Positions 19,254 to 27,606 of a stretch of 52,069 bases of DNA are shown piece by piece. The translations under genes were made by a program, and so were the position numbers. The stretch is from Chloroflexota bacterium (GTDB lineage: Bacteria; Chloroflexota; Dehalococcoidia; Lucifugimonadales; Lucifugimonadaceae), in NCBI GenBank assembly GCA_018673955.1, contig JABHBJ010000048.1, forward strand, positions 1 to 52,069. Direction: 5' to 3'. Position 1 is the stretch's first letter; every line of letters starts with the position of its first letter. The notes under the pieces are model-generated. The model was not told the DNA's origin, ran no database searches, and was given only the letters and a program-made list of their open reading frames with translations.

Positions 19254-19284
19254 AATGATTATATTTCGTTACGCGAGATACGTA

Positions 19285-21222
19285 CTAAGTAGCTTGGGGC
19301 TCAGGGTCAGTAGCTTCTCCGAGCCGGTCATCAACCTGATCGTTTGGGGCGGTAGGTTCGCTCGGCTGCGATGGATCATCAGTAGCAGGTGGGCTGGTCA
19401 ATAACGGGTCTTTACCCTCGATGATCGCAACGAACTGATCAGAGTCGATGGTCTCATGTTCCAATAGGAACTTGGCGATGCCTTCAAGTTCTTTGTCGTG
19501 ATCTTTGAGTAGGGTGTTGGCTCGCTCTTCGCCTTCATGCAGAAGTCGGTTGATCTCATCATCGATGATGCTTTCAGTCTTCAGTGAGTAATCTCGCTCT
19601 TCCGACATCTCACGACCTAGGAACACAGCGCCGCCCTGTCGTTTACCGAAAGATCGCTTCGACAGCTTCTCGCTCATACCGAGTCGCATAACCATCTCGC
19701 GAGCGATGTTGGTTGCTTGCTCGAAGTCGTTAGACGCACCAGTTGTCACATCGCCAACTTTGAGAACTTCAGCCGCTCGGCCACCCATCGCAGATGCGAT
19801 TTGTGCTTCGAGTTGCTCCTGCGAAGCGTATGACTTATCTTCCTGCTGCCAGCGGGTGAATCCACCAGCTTGACCTCTCGCAATGATCGAGATTTTTCCA
19901 ATTGGTGAACCGCCGGGCATAAGGTGCGCTACAAGAGCGTGCCCCGCCTCGTGGTAAGCAGTGATATTCCGATCCTTTTCGCTGATGACTTTACTCTTTC
20001 GAGCTGGCCCCATCGAAACACGGTCGATCGCTTCGGTTAGATTTTCGTAGTTGATGAGCTTCTGATTTCCACGAGCCGCCAGTAGAGCGCCTTCGTTAAT
20101 CAAGTTAGCAAGATCGGCTCCCGAGAATCCCGGTGTTTGCTTTGCAATGTTAGCCAGATCAATGCCCTTTTCAAAAGGTTTGCCCTTGGCGTGCACATCA
20201 AGAATTGCCGTTCGCCCGCGGATGTCTGGATTGTCGAGCATTACCCTGCGGTCGAAACGTCCTGGTCGAAGTAGAGCAGGGTCGAGAATATCGGGGCGGT
20301 TAGTTGCCGCAATGACGATAACGTTTGTCGCTGCATCAAAGCCGTCCATTTCGACAAGCATCTGGTTCAACGTCTGCTCACGTTCGTCGTGACCACCGCC
20401 AACACCCGCACCGCGGTGTCGGCCAACTGCGTCGATTTCGTCTACAAAGATGATGCAGGGGGCATGTCGCCGAGCTTGCTCGAAGAGGTCACGCACGCGT
20501 GACGCACCGACACCAACGAACATTTCAACGAACTCAGAACCCGAGATTGAGAAGAACGGGACTCCAGCTTCACCAGCTACTGCCCGTGCGAGAAGGGTTT
20601 TACCTGTTCCGGGAGGTCCTACTAAGAGGACTCCGGCTGGAATTTTCGCGCCGAGAGCTTGGAACCGTTCAGGATATTTGAGGAATTCGACAACTTCTTC
20701 GAGTTCTTCTTTAGCCTCGGGTACACCTGCGACGTCGAAAAATGTGACGGTTGCTTTGGTGCCTATGAACATTTTGGCTTTGCTTTTGCCGAAGCCCATC
20801 TGCTGATTGTTGCTGCCTTGTGCCTGGCGCATCATAAACAGGAGTATTCCACCGAACAAAATGAGCGGTAAAAAGCCTATAAGAAGACCGAATATGCTGC
20901 CGAGGCCGCCTCCTGAGCTGACTTTGAGTGAGTAATTGGAGCTCGGGACCTCAGCGTCGAGTAGCAGTTGAGCTAGGCTCGATCCGTCTTCTTTAACCGA
21001 TGTGAAGGTGTTCAGCCCATCTGTGATCGTGATCGAATCAGCTTGCACTTCTATATCGAGTGGGGCTGATCCACTACTGCTTTTCGCCAACTCGACAACT
21101 TCGTTTATGCCGATTTCTTGTGAGCCGCCTGTGGGCTGATCGACAAACATCAAGAAGATGGTGATCACCGCAACGATGATCACTAGGTAGACGAGACTGT
21201 TTCTCATCCAGCGGTTGCTCAT
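19285..21222 (-). CDS. ftsH: ATP-dependent zinc metalloprotease FtsH
   Basis: A membrane-anchored AAA+ protease that degrades misfolded membrane and some soluble proteins. Two transmembrane segments (about residues 8-25 and 105-130) flank an extracytoplasmic domain. The AAA module has Walker A GPPGTGKT (about 200-207), Walker [12 protein letters not shown], the pore [10 protein letters not shown] motif, and SRH residues in [19 protein letters not shown]. The zinc site is HEAGH (about 420) in [17 protein letters not shown]. The C-terminal tail is acidic, Pro- and Thr-rich. A length of 645 aa is standard. The start is ATG at 21222, divergent from infC across 382 bases; a strong terminator follows it. 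Confidence 0.98.
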   Translation of the reverse strand: MSNRWMRNSLVYLVIIVAVITIFLMFVDQPTGGSQEIGINEVVELAKSSSGSAPLDIEVQADSITITDGLNTFTSVKEDGSSLAQLLLDAEVPSSNYSLKVSSGGGLGSIFGLLIGFLPLILFGGILLFMMRQAQGSNNQQMGFGKSKAKMFIGTKATVTFFDVAGVPEAKEELEEVVEFLKYPERFQALGAKIPAGVLLVGPPGTGKTLLARAVAGEAGVPFFSISGSEFVEMFVGVGASRVRDLFEQARRHAPCIIFVDEIDAVGRHRGAGVGGGHDEREQTLNQMLVEMDGFDAATNVIVIAATNRPDILDPALLRPGRFDRRVMLDNPDIRGRTAILDVHAKGKPFEKGIDLANIAKQTPGFSGADLANLINEGALLAARGNQKLINYENLTEAIDRVSMGPARKSKVISEKDRNITAYHEAGHALVAHLMPGGSPIGKISIIARGQAGGFTRWQQEDKSYASQEQLEAQIASAMGGRAAEVLKVGDVTTGASNDFEQATNIAREMVMRLGMSEKLSKRSFGKRQGGAVFLGREMSEERDYSLKTESIIDDEINRLLHEGEERANTLLKDHDKELEGIAKFLLEHETIDSDQFVAIIEGKDPLLTSPPATDDPSQPSEPTAPNDQVDDRLGEATDPEPQAT

Positions 21223-21469
21223 TTGTCCTGGCCGTCCTATCGCTAACTACTGAGTCGGTGTAATCGGAGAAAGTCTGTTTTATTCGACTCTTAAATTGGA
21301 TGTAATTTCAACCGCTACGATTCAACCGCCGTTTTCAAGACAATTTTTGGAGCGCAATTTCTTGTAAATCCAACAGGTTCTAATCGTAACATAGCGGCGG
21401 TTTCTCGCAGCATTAGAGTTGTGGCGTAATACGTAGGGTAACCATGAAGAGATTTCTACTTATTTTCAA

Positions 21470-21498
21470 TTGAGTATCGGGCGCAAGATTGGTATATT
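21470..21498 (+). promoter_or_regulatory. Probable sigma-70-type promoter of infC-rpmI-rplT
   Basis: TTGAGT at 21470-21475, a 17-base spacer, then TATATT at 21493-21498. Transcription would start near 21505, giving a leader of about 100 bases before infC. This is the best promoter-like match seen in the 382-base gap between ftsH and infC. Confidence 0.55.
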
Positions 21499-21508
21499 GG
21501 AAGTTCGA

Positions 21509-21597
21509 CCAATTAGACATTGGCAAGAAATACGCTCCACCGAACTGTTTTAAAGGGCGTATTTTGTTGAAATTATTTCATCCAATGTCACAGGGAG
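21509..21597 (+). promoter_or_regulatory. Structured leader of the infC operon with competing stems, and the infC ribosome-binding site
   Basis: Three segments can pair in exclusive ways: CCAAT at 21509-21513 with ATTGG at 21519-21523 (5-bp hairpin), or GACATTGG at 21516-21523 with CCAATGTC at 21582-21589 (8-bp long-range stem). Inside the long stem lies another hairpin, AAATACGC 21528-21535 with GCGTATTT 21557-21564. The Shine-Dalgarno AGGGAG (21592-21597) follows three bases after the long-range stem. IF3-operon leaders in other bacteria bind L20 or are controlled through the IF3 start codon; whether this one does is inference. Confidence 0.45.
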
Positions 21598-21604
21598 CGC
21601 GAAC

Positions 21605-22222
21605 ATAGCAAAAGAATTTAGAGTGAATCGCCGAATTCGAGCCGATGAGGTTCGAGTAATTCGTGGCGAGGATTCTTCAGTTTCGACAGTGATGAACATT
21701 CGTGACGCACTCGAAATGGCAGAGGATGAAGGTCTAGATCTGGTTGAGGTTGGTCCTAACCAAACCCCCCCTGTGTGCCGATTACTTGATTACGGTCGTT
21801 TCAAATTTATTCAAGGGAAGAAGCAGCGAGAGGCTCGAAAAGTCTCACGTAGCGCGAGTAAGCAAAAAGAAGTTAGGCTCAGCCCTGTGATGTCGGATAA
21901 CGACATCGAAACGAAGATCAAGATGACCAAAAACCTTCTTGGTGAGGGTGCGAAGGTCAGAGTGTTCGTGCGATTTCGAGGTAGGCAACGCGCTCATCCT
22001 GAAATTGCGATGAAGGTGTTGCGTAAGGTCGCTGAAGGTGTTGCGACTGTTGCAAAGCTGGAGAAGCCGCCTGGCATGGAAGGTCGAGTGCTTAGCATTC
22101 TGCTGGCTCCATCGGTTGTGGCTAAAGAGCGAGAGCGACAGGAAAAATCAACGCCGGTTACGGCCGCTGCTCCGGCAGCAAATGGCACCCCAACAGATGG
22201 GGCTGCCGCAGTAGAAGAATAG
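21605..22222 (+). CDS. infC: Translation initiation factor IF-3, with probable AUA start codon
   Basis: Prevents premature 30S-50S joining and proofreads the start codon. The N-domain is INRRIRADEVRVI-like and followed by LDLVEVGPNQTPPVCRLLDYGRFKF; the C-domain has KEVRLSPVMSDNDIETK, KVRVFVRFRGRQRAHPEIA and a Pro/Ala-rich tail. The usual IF3 beginning AKEFRVNRRIR is encoded upstream of the first ordinary initiator (GTG 21623), and the only suitably placed codon is ATA at 21605, seven bases after the AGGGAG Shine-Dalgarno; GTG would be 25 bases away. Rare start codons (AUU in E. coli) are an established means of IF3 self-control. It is the first gene of infC-rpmI-rplT. Confidence 0.93.
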   Translation: MAKEFRVNRRIRADEVRVIRGEDSSVSTVMNIRDALEMAEDEGLDLVEVGPNQTPPVCRLLDYGRFKFIQGKKQREARKVSRSASKQKEVRLSPVMSDNDIETKIKMTKNLLGEGAKVRVFVRFRGRQRAHPEIAMKVLRKVAEGVATVAKLEKPPGMEGRVLSILLAPSVVAKERERQEKSTPVTAAAPAANGTPTDGAAAVEE

Positions 22223-22245
22223 GTTCAGGTATAAAACACCTGAAC
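22223..22245 (+). other. Intercistronic hairpin between infC and rpmI
   Basis: A perfect 8-bp stem, GTTCAGGT at 22223-22230 and ACCTGAAC at 22238-22245, loop ATAAAAC, starting on the base after the infC stop codon. No T-tract follows, so it is unlikely to terminate; RNA processing, stability or partial attenuation between infC and the two ribosomal protein genes is possible. Confidence 0.5.
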
Positions 22246-22274
22246 ATAAGAGTTGAGAACGGAAACTAGCTGAT

Positions 22275-22478
22275 ATGCCTAAGATGAAGACCCATAAGGG
22301 TGCCAAGAAACGGTTCCACATTAGTGGTACTGGCAAGGTGCTGCGGTCTAAGGGTCCGAAGAGTCACTTCCGCCGACGCAAGGCAAACCGAGTTAAACGG
22401 TTGTTCGGCGGCAAGGTTGAACTCGACTCGAAGACGTTCTCAAAGACAATCAAGCAGGCCATTAGCGCGCTTCACTAG
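22275..22478 (+). CDS. rpmI: 50S ribosomal protein L35
   Basis: A structural protein of the large ribosomal subunit. The 67-aa basic sequence begins MPKMKTHKGAKKRFHISGTG and ends with the ISALH helix, matching L35 from end to end. ATG at 22275 is certain from the family N-terminus. It lies 52 bases after infC and 88 bases before rplT, the classical IF3-L35-L20 order. Confidence 0.98.
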   Translation: MPKMKTHKGAKKRFHISGTGKVLRSKGPKSHFRRRKANRVKRLFGGKVELDSKTFSKTIKQAISALH

Positions 22479-22566
22479 AAGCTCACTGCACAATCACAAC
22501 CATTATCTGAATTCATTGTTGGGGCTACATCGGATGCTCTGCAATTGATCGCCAAGGAGACTTACA

Positions 22567-22926
22567 TTGGCCAGGGTTAAAGCCGGTAAAACTACAAGAC
22601 GACGGCATAAAGCTGTCCTAAAAGCGACACGTGGACATCGAGCGTCACGTAGTAACCGCTTCCGCGTTGCTCGCGAGTCTCTGACTCATGCACAGGCATA
22701 TTCAACGGCTCACCGCCGCTTGAAGAAGCGTACGAATCGATCTTTACAGATCGTTCGGATCAACGCTGCTGCACGTGCACTTGGAATCAACTACGCAAGC
22801 TTGATTCATGGCATGACATTGGCTGGTATCGAGCTTGACCGGAAATCACTTGCTGAACTTGCTGTTCGAGAGCCAGACGACTTCACGGAAATCGTGAAAT
22901 TGGCTCAGGCTGCACTTCCTGCCTAG
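22567..22926 (+). CDS. rplT: 50S ribosomal protein L20
   Basis: Binds 23S rRNA early in large-subunit assembly and in several bacteria also represses its own operon. The 119-aa sequence is full length: MARVKAGKTTRRRHKAVLKA, then the long basic N-terminal helix, and the globular C-domain with RSLQIVRINAAARALGINYA and FIHGM-like LIHGMTLAGIELDRK. The start is TTG, supported by AAGGAG placed about seven bases upstream and by the conserved N-terminus. Confidence 0.98.
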   Translation: MARVKAGKTTRRRHKAVLKATRGHRASRSNRFRVARESLTHAQAYSTAHRRLKKRTNRSLQIVRINAAARALGINYASLIHGMTLAGIELDRKSLAELAVREPDDFTEIVKLAQAALPA

Positions 22927-22954
22927 TCTGGTCTAGTGTGGTTTGAAGGTAGGC

Positions 22955-22974
22955 GATTCTGCTTGTGCGGAATC
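22955..22974 (+). terminator. Weak candidate terminator after rplT
   Basis: GATTCTGC at 22955-22962 pairs with GCGGAATC at 22967-22974 (8 bp with one T-G pair, loop TTGT). The following bases, TTCGTC, are only slightly T-rich. It lies 28 bases after the rplT stop. The larger palindrome further on may do the main work. Confidence 0.3.
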
Positions 22975-22989
22975 TTCGTCACTTAAAAC

Positions 22990-23055
22990 CGAAAGATTGG
23001 TTAAATTCTATGAGGCGCACCTAAGTGCGCCTCATAGAATTTAACCAATCTTTCG
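22990..23055. repeat. Perfect 31-bp inverted repeat with 4-base loop, overlapping the hydrolase gene end
   Basis: The left arm at 22990-23020 and the right arm at 23025-23055 are exact reverse complements over 31 bases, separated by CTAA. The arms begin CGAAAGATTGG and end GAGGCGCAC at the loop. The right arm encodes the last normal residues of the minus-strand hydrolase (ERLVKFYEAH); the loop and left arm add LGAPHRI and the TAA stop. On the minus strand GTTTTAAG follows, so it can serve as that gene's terminator, and it also sits between converging rplT and hydrolase genes. The perfection suggests recent templated duplication. Confidence 0.9.
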
Positions 23056-23969
23056 ATATATGCCGCCGGCTCGGTGCGGAACGATCCGGTGTGACCTGCG
23101 CCGGGGACTATCCAAACAGACTCCTCGCCACTTTCGATCTGGTCGAAGCTGGCACCTATCGCTCGTCCGAGCAACCGCGCATGCTCTACGGGAACGACAT
23201 TGTCGTTTTCACCGTGAATGATAAGAACTGGAGTATCCGAGCGAGTTATTGCGCGTGCAGGTGAAATCTCCTTGATGTCGATTCCGTAGATCGACCTCGC
23301 CATGAATTCCATCCCGGGTAGTCCGAGTCTGAGTGGACGTTTCATGCCGATCATGGAATTTCGTACAACCAGCGAAAAATCTGCGAACGAGCTATCGGCA
23401 ACTACCGCTCCGAAGTTGTTCGGGTTCGATCCTGCCATGAGAGCCACCGCTCCTCCCAATGAAAAGCCTAGAACACCGATACGGCTTCTATCAGCACCCT
23501 TACTAACGAGATAGTCTGACGCTCCTTGTAGATCGAGGCGTTCGAAGAACCCTGACGACGACATCGTTGTGAGAGAGTCGCCTCGTCCTCTCATGTCGAA
23601 CATCATTATTCCGAAGCCACGCCCACTGAGTTCTCTGGCGATGCCAAGCGTTCCTGTTTTAGCGTCGCTACGACTGGTGTTGTCGCCGTGGACCATGATT
23701 ACCCAGGAAGAGCCGCGTGTAGTTGCTGGGGCATTCGTTGAAGTGGTTTGGTTGGGCGGTTGCGTTCGGATTATCCAACCTGAAAGCCGGGCATCACCCC
23801 CTCGGCTTGTGAAACTTACATCCTGAAAGTCGAGCCCGACTGATTCGGGGGTTTCTTCAGTTCTCACCCGCGCGGTCTTCGTAAGGCTCGCTGCCATCGC
23901 TGATGATACGCCTGCGTAACTGCCGGCGGCGAGTCCGATGAGTGCAAAAGTTGTTTTGATGAATCCCAC
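23001..23969 (-). CDS. Alpha/beta hydrolase, probably exported or membrane-anchored
   Basis: A serine hydrolase of 322 aa. An N-terminal hydrophobic segment (GFIKTTFALIGLAAGSYAGV) suggests a signal or anchor. The alpha/beta fold is shown by WVIMVHGDNTSRSD, GIMMFDMRGRGDS, the nucleophile elbow GVLGFSLGG (Ser), VLIIHGENDNVVPVEHA (Asp) and VPGAGHTGSF (His). It resembles BAAT/dienelactone or prolyl-oligopeptidase-like small hydrolases; the substrate is unknown. Its final seven residues and stop are encoded in the loop and far arm of a perfect palindrome (22990-23055), so the natural C-terminus may have been altered by that rearrangement. It converges on rplT. Confidence 0.87.
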   Translation of the reverse strand: MGFIKTTFALIGLAAGSYAGVSSAMAASLTKTARVRTEETPESVGLDFQDVSFTSRGGDARLSGWIIRTQPPNQTTSTNAPATTRGSSWVIMVHGDNTSRSDAKTGTLGIARELSGRGFGIMMFDMRGRGDSLTTMSSSGFFERLDLQGASDYLVSKGADRSRIGVLGFSLGGAVALMAGSNPNNFGAVVADSSFADFSLVVRNSMIGMKRPLRLGLPGMEFMARSIYGIDIKEISPARAITRSDTPVLIIHGENDNVVPVEHARLLGRAIGASFDQIESGEESVWIVPGAGHTGSFRTEPAAYIERLVKFYEAHLGAPHRI

Positions 23970-24121
23970 CGCGACATGTTATCGCCGAATGAGTTCCAGC
24001 ATCAGCCTGATGGCACAGATACGGTCAAGTCTTGGTTTGGGGCGAGGCTAATTAGAGACCACCGCGATGAGTGTGTGGTCAGCAATCCGGCAATTGTGTT
24101 AATTGGCGGTAACGGCTGGTT

Positions 24122-25021
24122 TTAGGCGACTACCGAGTCGACCATAATCAGAACGAAGAACAATGCCAAGAACAGCAGGGAGTACTTGTACAGGCTGATC
24201 GCAGCTGGGCGGTCTGGTGCTTTTATAAGCTTGAGGGCGTACCACAAGAACGCTAGGCAAAGAGCAGACGCTCCGATCATGTATATCCAGCTGAGTATGG
24301 GAGAGAGTACGCCGAAAACAATAGTCAGTCCCGACAGTATCACGCTGTAGAGCATGATCTGAACGGTGGTGTATTCAACTCCGCGAATGACGGGCAGCAT
24401 GGGGATTTCGGCTTTTGCGTAGTCATCTTTAATCATGATTGCCAAGGCCCAGAAATGTGGTGGGGTCCAGAAGAACACGATGATGAACATGTACCAGGCT
24501 GCGAGGTCTATCGAGCCTGTTGCTGCTGCGTATCCGACGAGAGGGGGGACTGCTCCGGCGGCACCACCAAGAACGATGTTCTGCGTGGTTGTGCGCTTGA
24601 GGATCACTGTGTACAGACCAAAGTAAAGAATCGTACCCGCTATTGCGAGTGAAGCGGCTAGAACGTTCGTCATTAGAGCCAGCAGTACAAACGAAATAAT
24701 GTTCAGCACTACTCCAAATATGACGGCAGTAAGGACCGAGATTCTGCCCTCTGCAACAGGTCGATTTTTGGTACGACCCATACGCTGGTCAAGTTCGCCT
24801 TCGTACGCCATGTTCAGCGAAGCCGCTCCACCAGAAGCAAGCGCTCCGCCGATGAGAACGGCAATGATGACTTCAAACGTTGGGGTTGATCCAGCACCTA
24901 AGAACGCCCCGGCAATAGCCGATACCACTAATAGTGACATAACGCGCGGCTTCGTAAGTGCGATGTAATCGCCCAACAAAGTCATCACAGATCCGCTTTG
25001 TACTGTTTCGTTAGTAGCCAT
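24122..25021 (-). CDS. ctaB: Protoheme IX farnesyltransferase (heme O synthase)
   Basis: Adds the farnesyl tail to heme B to give heme O in the membrane. The 299-aa protein has about nine hydrophobic segments and the UbiA prenyltransferase motifs NMAYEGELDQRMGRTKNRP (first Asp-rich region, about 69-87) and the cytoplasmic loop MIKDDYAKAEIPMLPVIRG. KPRVMSLLVVSAIAGAFLG at the N-terminus is typical of CtaB/CyoE. It follows ctaA by 24 bases on the same strand, consistent with a heme A unit for a cytochrome aa3-type oxidase whose structural genes are not in the window. Confidence 0.96.
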   Translation of the reverse strand: MATNETVQSGSVMTLLGDYIALTKPRVMSLLVVSAIAGAFLGAGSTPTFEVIIAVLIGGALASGGAASLNMAYEGELDQRMGRTKNRPVAEGRISVLTAVIFGVVLNIISFVLLALMTNVLAASLAIAGTILYFGLYTVILKRTTTQNIVLGGAAGAVPPLVGYAAATGSIDLAAWYMFIIVFFWTPPHFWALAIMIKDDYAKAEIPMLPVIRGVEYTTVQIMLYSVILSGLTIVFGVLSPILSWIYMIGASALCLAFLWYALKLIKAPDRPAAISLYKYSLLFLALFFVLIMVDSVVA

Positions 25022-25045
25022 AAAAGAATGGTAGCTGGTGTGGCT

Positions 25046-26104
25046 TTACTCCGCCGGATTTTCTGATGCTTCGGTGATTTCTCGTCCCGGAACTGGGCGA
25101 AGCAATAGTGCGGTAATAACCACCATGCTGCCCCACACTAGAGTTGCAAGTGTAAGGTGACCGGATCGGGCCCATTCGGAAAAAGTGGTCCATGGGTTTG
25201 CTGCACCCATCAGCATTTGGCTGAAGATGATGACTGCCGATGCTAGTGCTGCGAATCGAAGTGCGGCTGGAATGTTGGGTAGCCGCCAGACCTTGTGCCC
25301 CACTAGCAGAACAATGATGATCGAAACGAACGATAGTACGCGATGAGCCATGTGGATCCACGCGTACGTAGATTGTGGGATGAAGTCCCCCCCACATAGT
25401 GGCCATGATGCACAAACGGCACCGGCTTCTTTCCAAACTGCGTAAGATCCGGAAAGTAGGGCGATCAGAGTAAATATTCCGGCGGTAACGGACAGCATCA
25501 GAGCGCTTCGATGCTCGTCGTTGACTCTGCCCCACATCCATTTGGATGTTCCGACAACCGAGCTTTGTCTACCGTATAAGGCAGCAATTAGTGCCATCAC
25601 ACCGAATAATATAACTATTTCAGCCAAGAACAGATGAACGGTCCGAATGGCTGGATCGAGGTCGCTAAGAACGACCGATCCACCAATACCACCAACGATC
25701 GTGATTAGGATAAATTCTGTGGTGAGTAGCCACGCAACGACTTTGGTCGCACGGTGTCTTGTCCATGCCCGGATCATTGCTGCAATGATGATCAGCCCTA
25801 TCAATGAACCATTGGTGCGGTGACTGTATTCGAGAATAACGTTGTGAGGTCTTGGCGTCGTCTGGCGAGGTCCGTCGTAGAGCAGGTCGATGGTTTCTTG
25901 GTCGAGCGGTGGGAATACTTTACCGAAACACGTTGGCCAATCGGGACAGCCATCGCCTGAACCGGTAACTCGCACAACTCCACCGAGAGTGATCTGGAGT
26001 ACTACGCCAATGACTGCGATTGTTAGCAGGGTGAGTAGTAACTTGTCTCGCCATATGGGAGATTTTGTCGTGTTCTCTTCGATGGAGCGCTCAGATGAAT
26101 CCAT
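25046..26104 (-). CDS. ctaA: Heme A synthase
   Basis: Oxidises heme O to heme A. The 352-aa protein has eight predicted membrane helices. Visible family signs are LGGVVRVTGSGDGCPDWPTC near the N-terminus, EYSHRTNGSLIG (heme-ligand His in helix 2), VHLFLAEIVILFGV, GAVCASWPLCGGDFIP and WIHMAHRVLSF (second His pair region). The paired cysteines in CPDWPTC and CASWPLC match the extracytoplasmic cysteine pairs of Gram-positive-type CtaA. It is first in a ctaA-ctaB pair. The start is ATG at 26104; a soluble charged tail precedes helix 1. Confidence 0.96.
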   Translation of the reverse strand: MDSSERSIEENTTKSPIWRDKLLLTLLTIAVIGVVLQITLGGVVRVTGSGDGCPDWPTCFGKVFPPLDQETIDLLYDGPRQTTPRPHNVILEYSHRTNGSLIGLIIIAAMIRAWTRHRATKVVAWLLTTEFILITIVGGIGGSVVLSDLDPAIRTVHLFLAEIVILFGVMALIAALYGRQSSVVGTSKWMWGRVNDEHRSALMLSVTAGIFTLIALLSGSYAVWKEAGAVCASWPLCGGDFIPQSTYAWIHMAHRVLSFVSIIIVLLVGHKVWRLPNIPAALRFAALASAVIIFSQMLMGAANPWTTFSEWARSGHLTLATLVWGSMVVITALLLRPVPGREITEASENPAE

Positions 26105-26275
26105 TGTTATCCAGTTTCAGGTTAGCGAGTTGAGGCATCTTGGGTAGCTCTTGCGACAAACCAAATTCAGATTCTGCGATTGGCCAAGGTTAATGATCGC
26201 GCAGAAATTGACAAATCGGCAGTGAATTCAGCTGTGTAATTTAGGTTAGTCAAGTTAGAAAGTTTGGTGCGATGG

Positions 26276-27181
26276 CTAAACAGGGCGATATGCGATGAGG
26301 GTGGCGTCGACTAATACCCGATAGTCGTAAACTCGGGGGGGCCAACATGTCACGAGGGTAATCTGAGCGTCGGTGCTGCTGCTTAGCTTGAGATCATCCT
26401 TGTGAATTTGAGACGTACTGGTGACTCTGTATATGAATTCAGCCTCGGGCGTTTCTAGATACACGTCGACAGGATCTTGTTTAATGAGTTCTGTAATATC
26501 GGGCAGGTGACGAAAGATGTTTCCTTCACCAGCGGCGAAACTTTCGAGATGGGCGAAGAACCAGCCGTCGCCTTGCTGACCGGGGCGTGACGTTTCTGGA
26601 ATGTGGCCGACTGTGTTGTTTGGGGTTTCGTACGATTTCTGGTCGCCAAGGTCAATGATGTTTAGTTCGGACACCGTTGAATTTACCTTGATAGCAGGAA
26701 TTCTCATACGGGTGGCGTTCGCTGTTGGGTCGAAATCCTTGAAGATGTCAGTCGATAGAATCGGAACGAAACCGTCGGGGATCGTTGGGCCACCGAAGGC
26801 ATCTGAACCTGCCCATTCTGGTTCTGACCAGTACTTAGGATTGAGGAGATCGCCTGGGTAGAGGCTAGCGAACTGCGCTACATCAGGCGATTTCAGTTCA
26901 AATGGTATGGGCTGATCGTCGTCGGCGATAGGCTGGCGTTGTGGAGCCTTTGCTTCGATGCCCAGATGTGTGTCGAGCGATTCATCGGGAACGGAGTAGA
27001 CGAATTCGGCAATGTCGGAGCCCGATCGTGACTGAGAATAAATGTAAAGGCCCGATACCGAGATAAGTCCGATTCCGAGTGCCGCAACTGAGTAGGCGGC
27101 GAGCATCGTAAATGTGATGTTCGGTTTTTTTGTTTGGGTAGATTGCTTTTCTGCAATGGGCCCGTCGTTTTGTTCAACCAT
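26276..27181 (-). CDS. Sortase family protein
   Basis: A 301-aa membrane-anchored transpeptidase. One N-terminal transmembrane segment (about 25-48) precedes the sortase barrel: RIPAIKVNSTVSELNI, GHIPETSRPGQQGDGWFFAH with catalytic His at about 208, FRHLPDITELIKQDPVDVYL, and TLVTCWPPRVYDYRVLVDA with catalytic Cys near 279 and Arg near 287. All three catalytic residues are present. No protein with an LPXTG-like sorting tail is seen in the window, so the substrate is unknown. Its neighbours are ctaA downstream and a zinc-ribbon protein upstream. Confidence 0.88.
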   Translation of the reverse strand: MVEQNDGPIAEKQSTQTKKPNITFTMLAAYSVAALGIGLISVSGLYIYSQSRSGSDIAEFVYSVPDESLDTHLGIEAKAPQRQPIADDDQPIPFELKSPDVAQFASLYPGDLLNPKYWSEPEWAGSDAFGGPTIPDGFVPILSTDIFKDFDPTANATRMRIPAIKVNSTVSELNIIDLGDQKSYETPNNTVGHIPETSRPGQQGDGWFFAHLESFAAGEGNIFRHLPDITELIKQDPVDVYLETPEAEFIYRVTSTSQIHKDDLKLSSSTDAQITLVTCWPPRVYDYRVLVDATLIAYRPV

Positions 27182-27230
27182 GCTTATCCTATTACGACTC
27201 TCCGGTCGGTACGGATTTGATGGCTAAATG

Positions 27231-27434
27231 CTATCGGACTCGGGCGCCGCGTATGATCGGTTCGTTGATGTGAATTTCACCGTTTCGAATCTTTAAGTTG
27301 AATTCACACTCTGGACTAGTGCATACCCAAGCCTTGTAGTGAACTGCTGCACCCTGAGCTCCGAAGTCAGACAAGGGGACCAATCGGCCTTCATCACAAT
27401 TCATACACTCTGGCCAGTTGTTGGTTTCCGACAC
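27231..27434 (-). CDS. Small zinc-ribbon protein
   Basis: A 67-aa protein with two cysteine pairs, CMNC (about residues 10-13) and CTSPEC (38-43), spaced as in a zinc ribbon, and a basic C-terminus. No further domain is visible; such small ribbons may bind nucleic acid or protein partners. It lies 49 bases upstream of the sortase on the same strand and is divergent from tsaD. Function not assigned. Confidence 0.7.
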   Translation of the reverse strand: MSETNNWPECMNCDEGRLVPLSDFGAQGAAVHYKAWVCTSPECEFNLKIRNGEIHINEPIIRGARVR

Positions 27435-27606
27435 TATTACACCCCTGATTTAATTTGGATACTGCTACAAATCAAGAGCAACATTAGCCAAATGGAAAAA
27501 GAAAAATACTCGATCGATTTCAACATTCTAAACTCGATCATGGCAGATAGTACTGGCTGAAAGTAGGGAGTTTTGCTGAATTCACCGGTACATTGGATGT
27601 ATAGAT

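Noticed and set aside
25011-25541. Minus-strand ORF of 176 codons inside ctaA
   Set aside because: Overlaps the secure ctaA gene in another frame; Arg/Ser/His-rich shadow composition.
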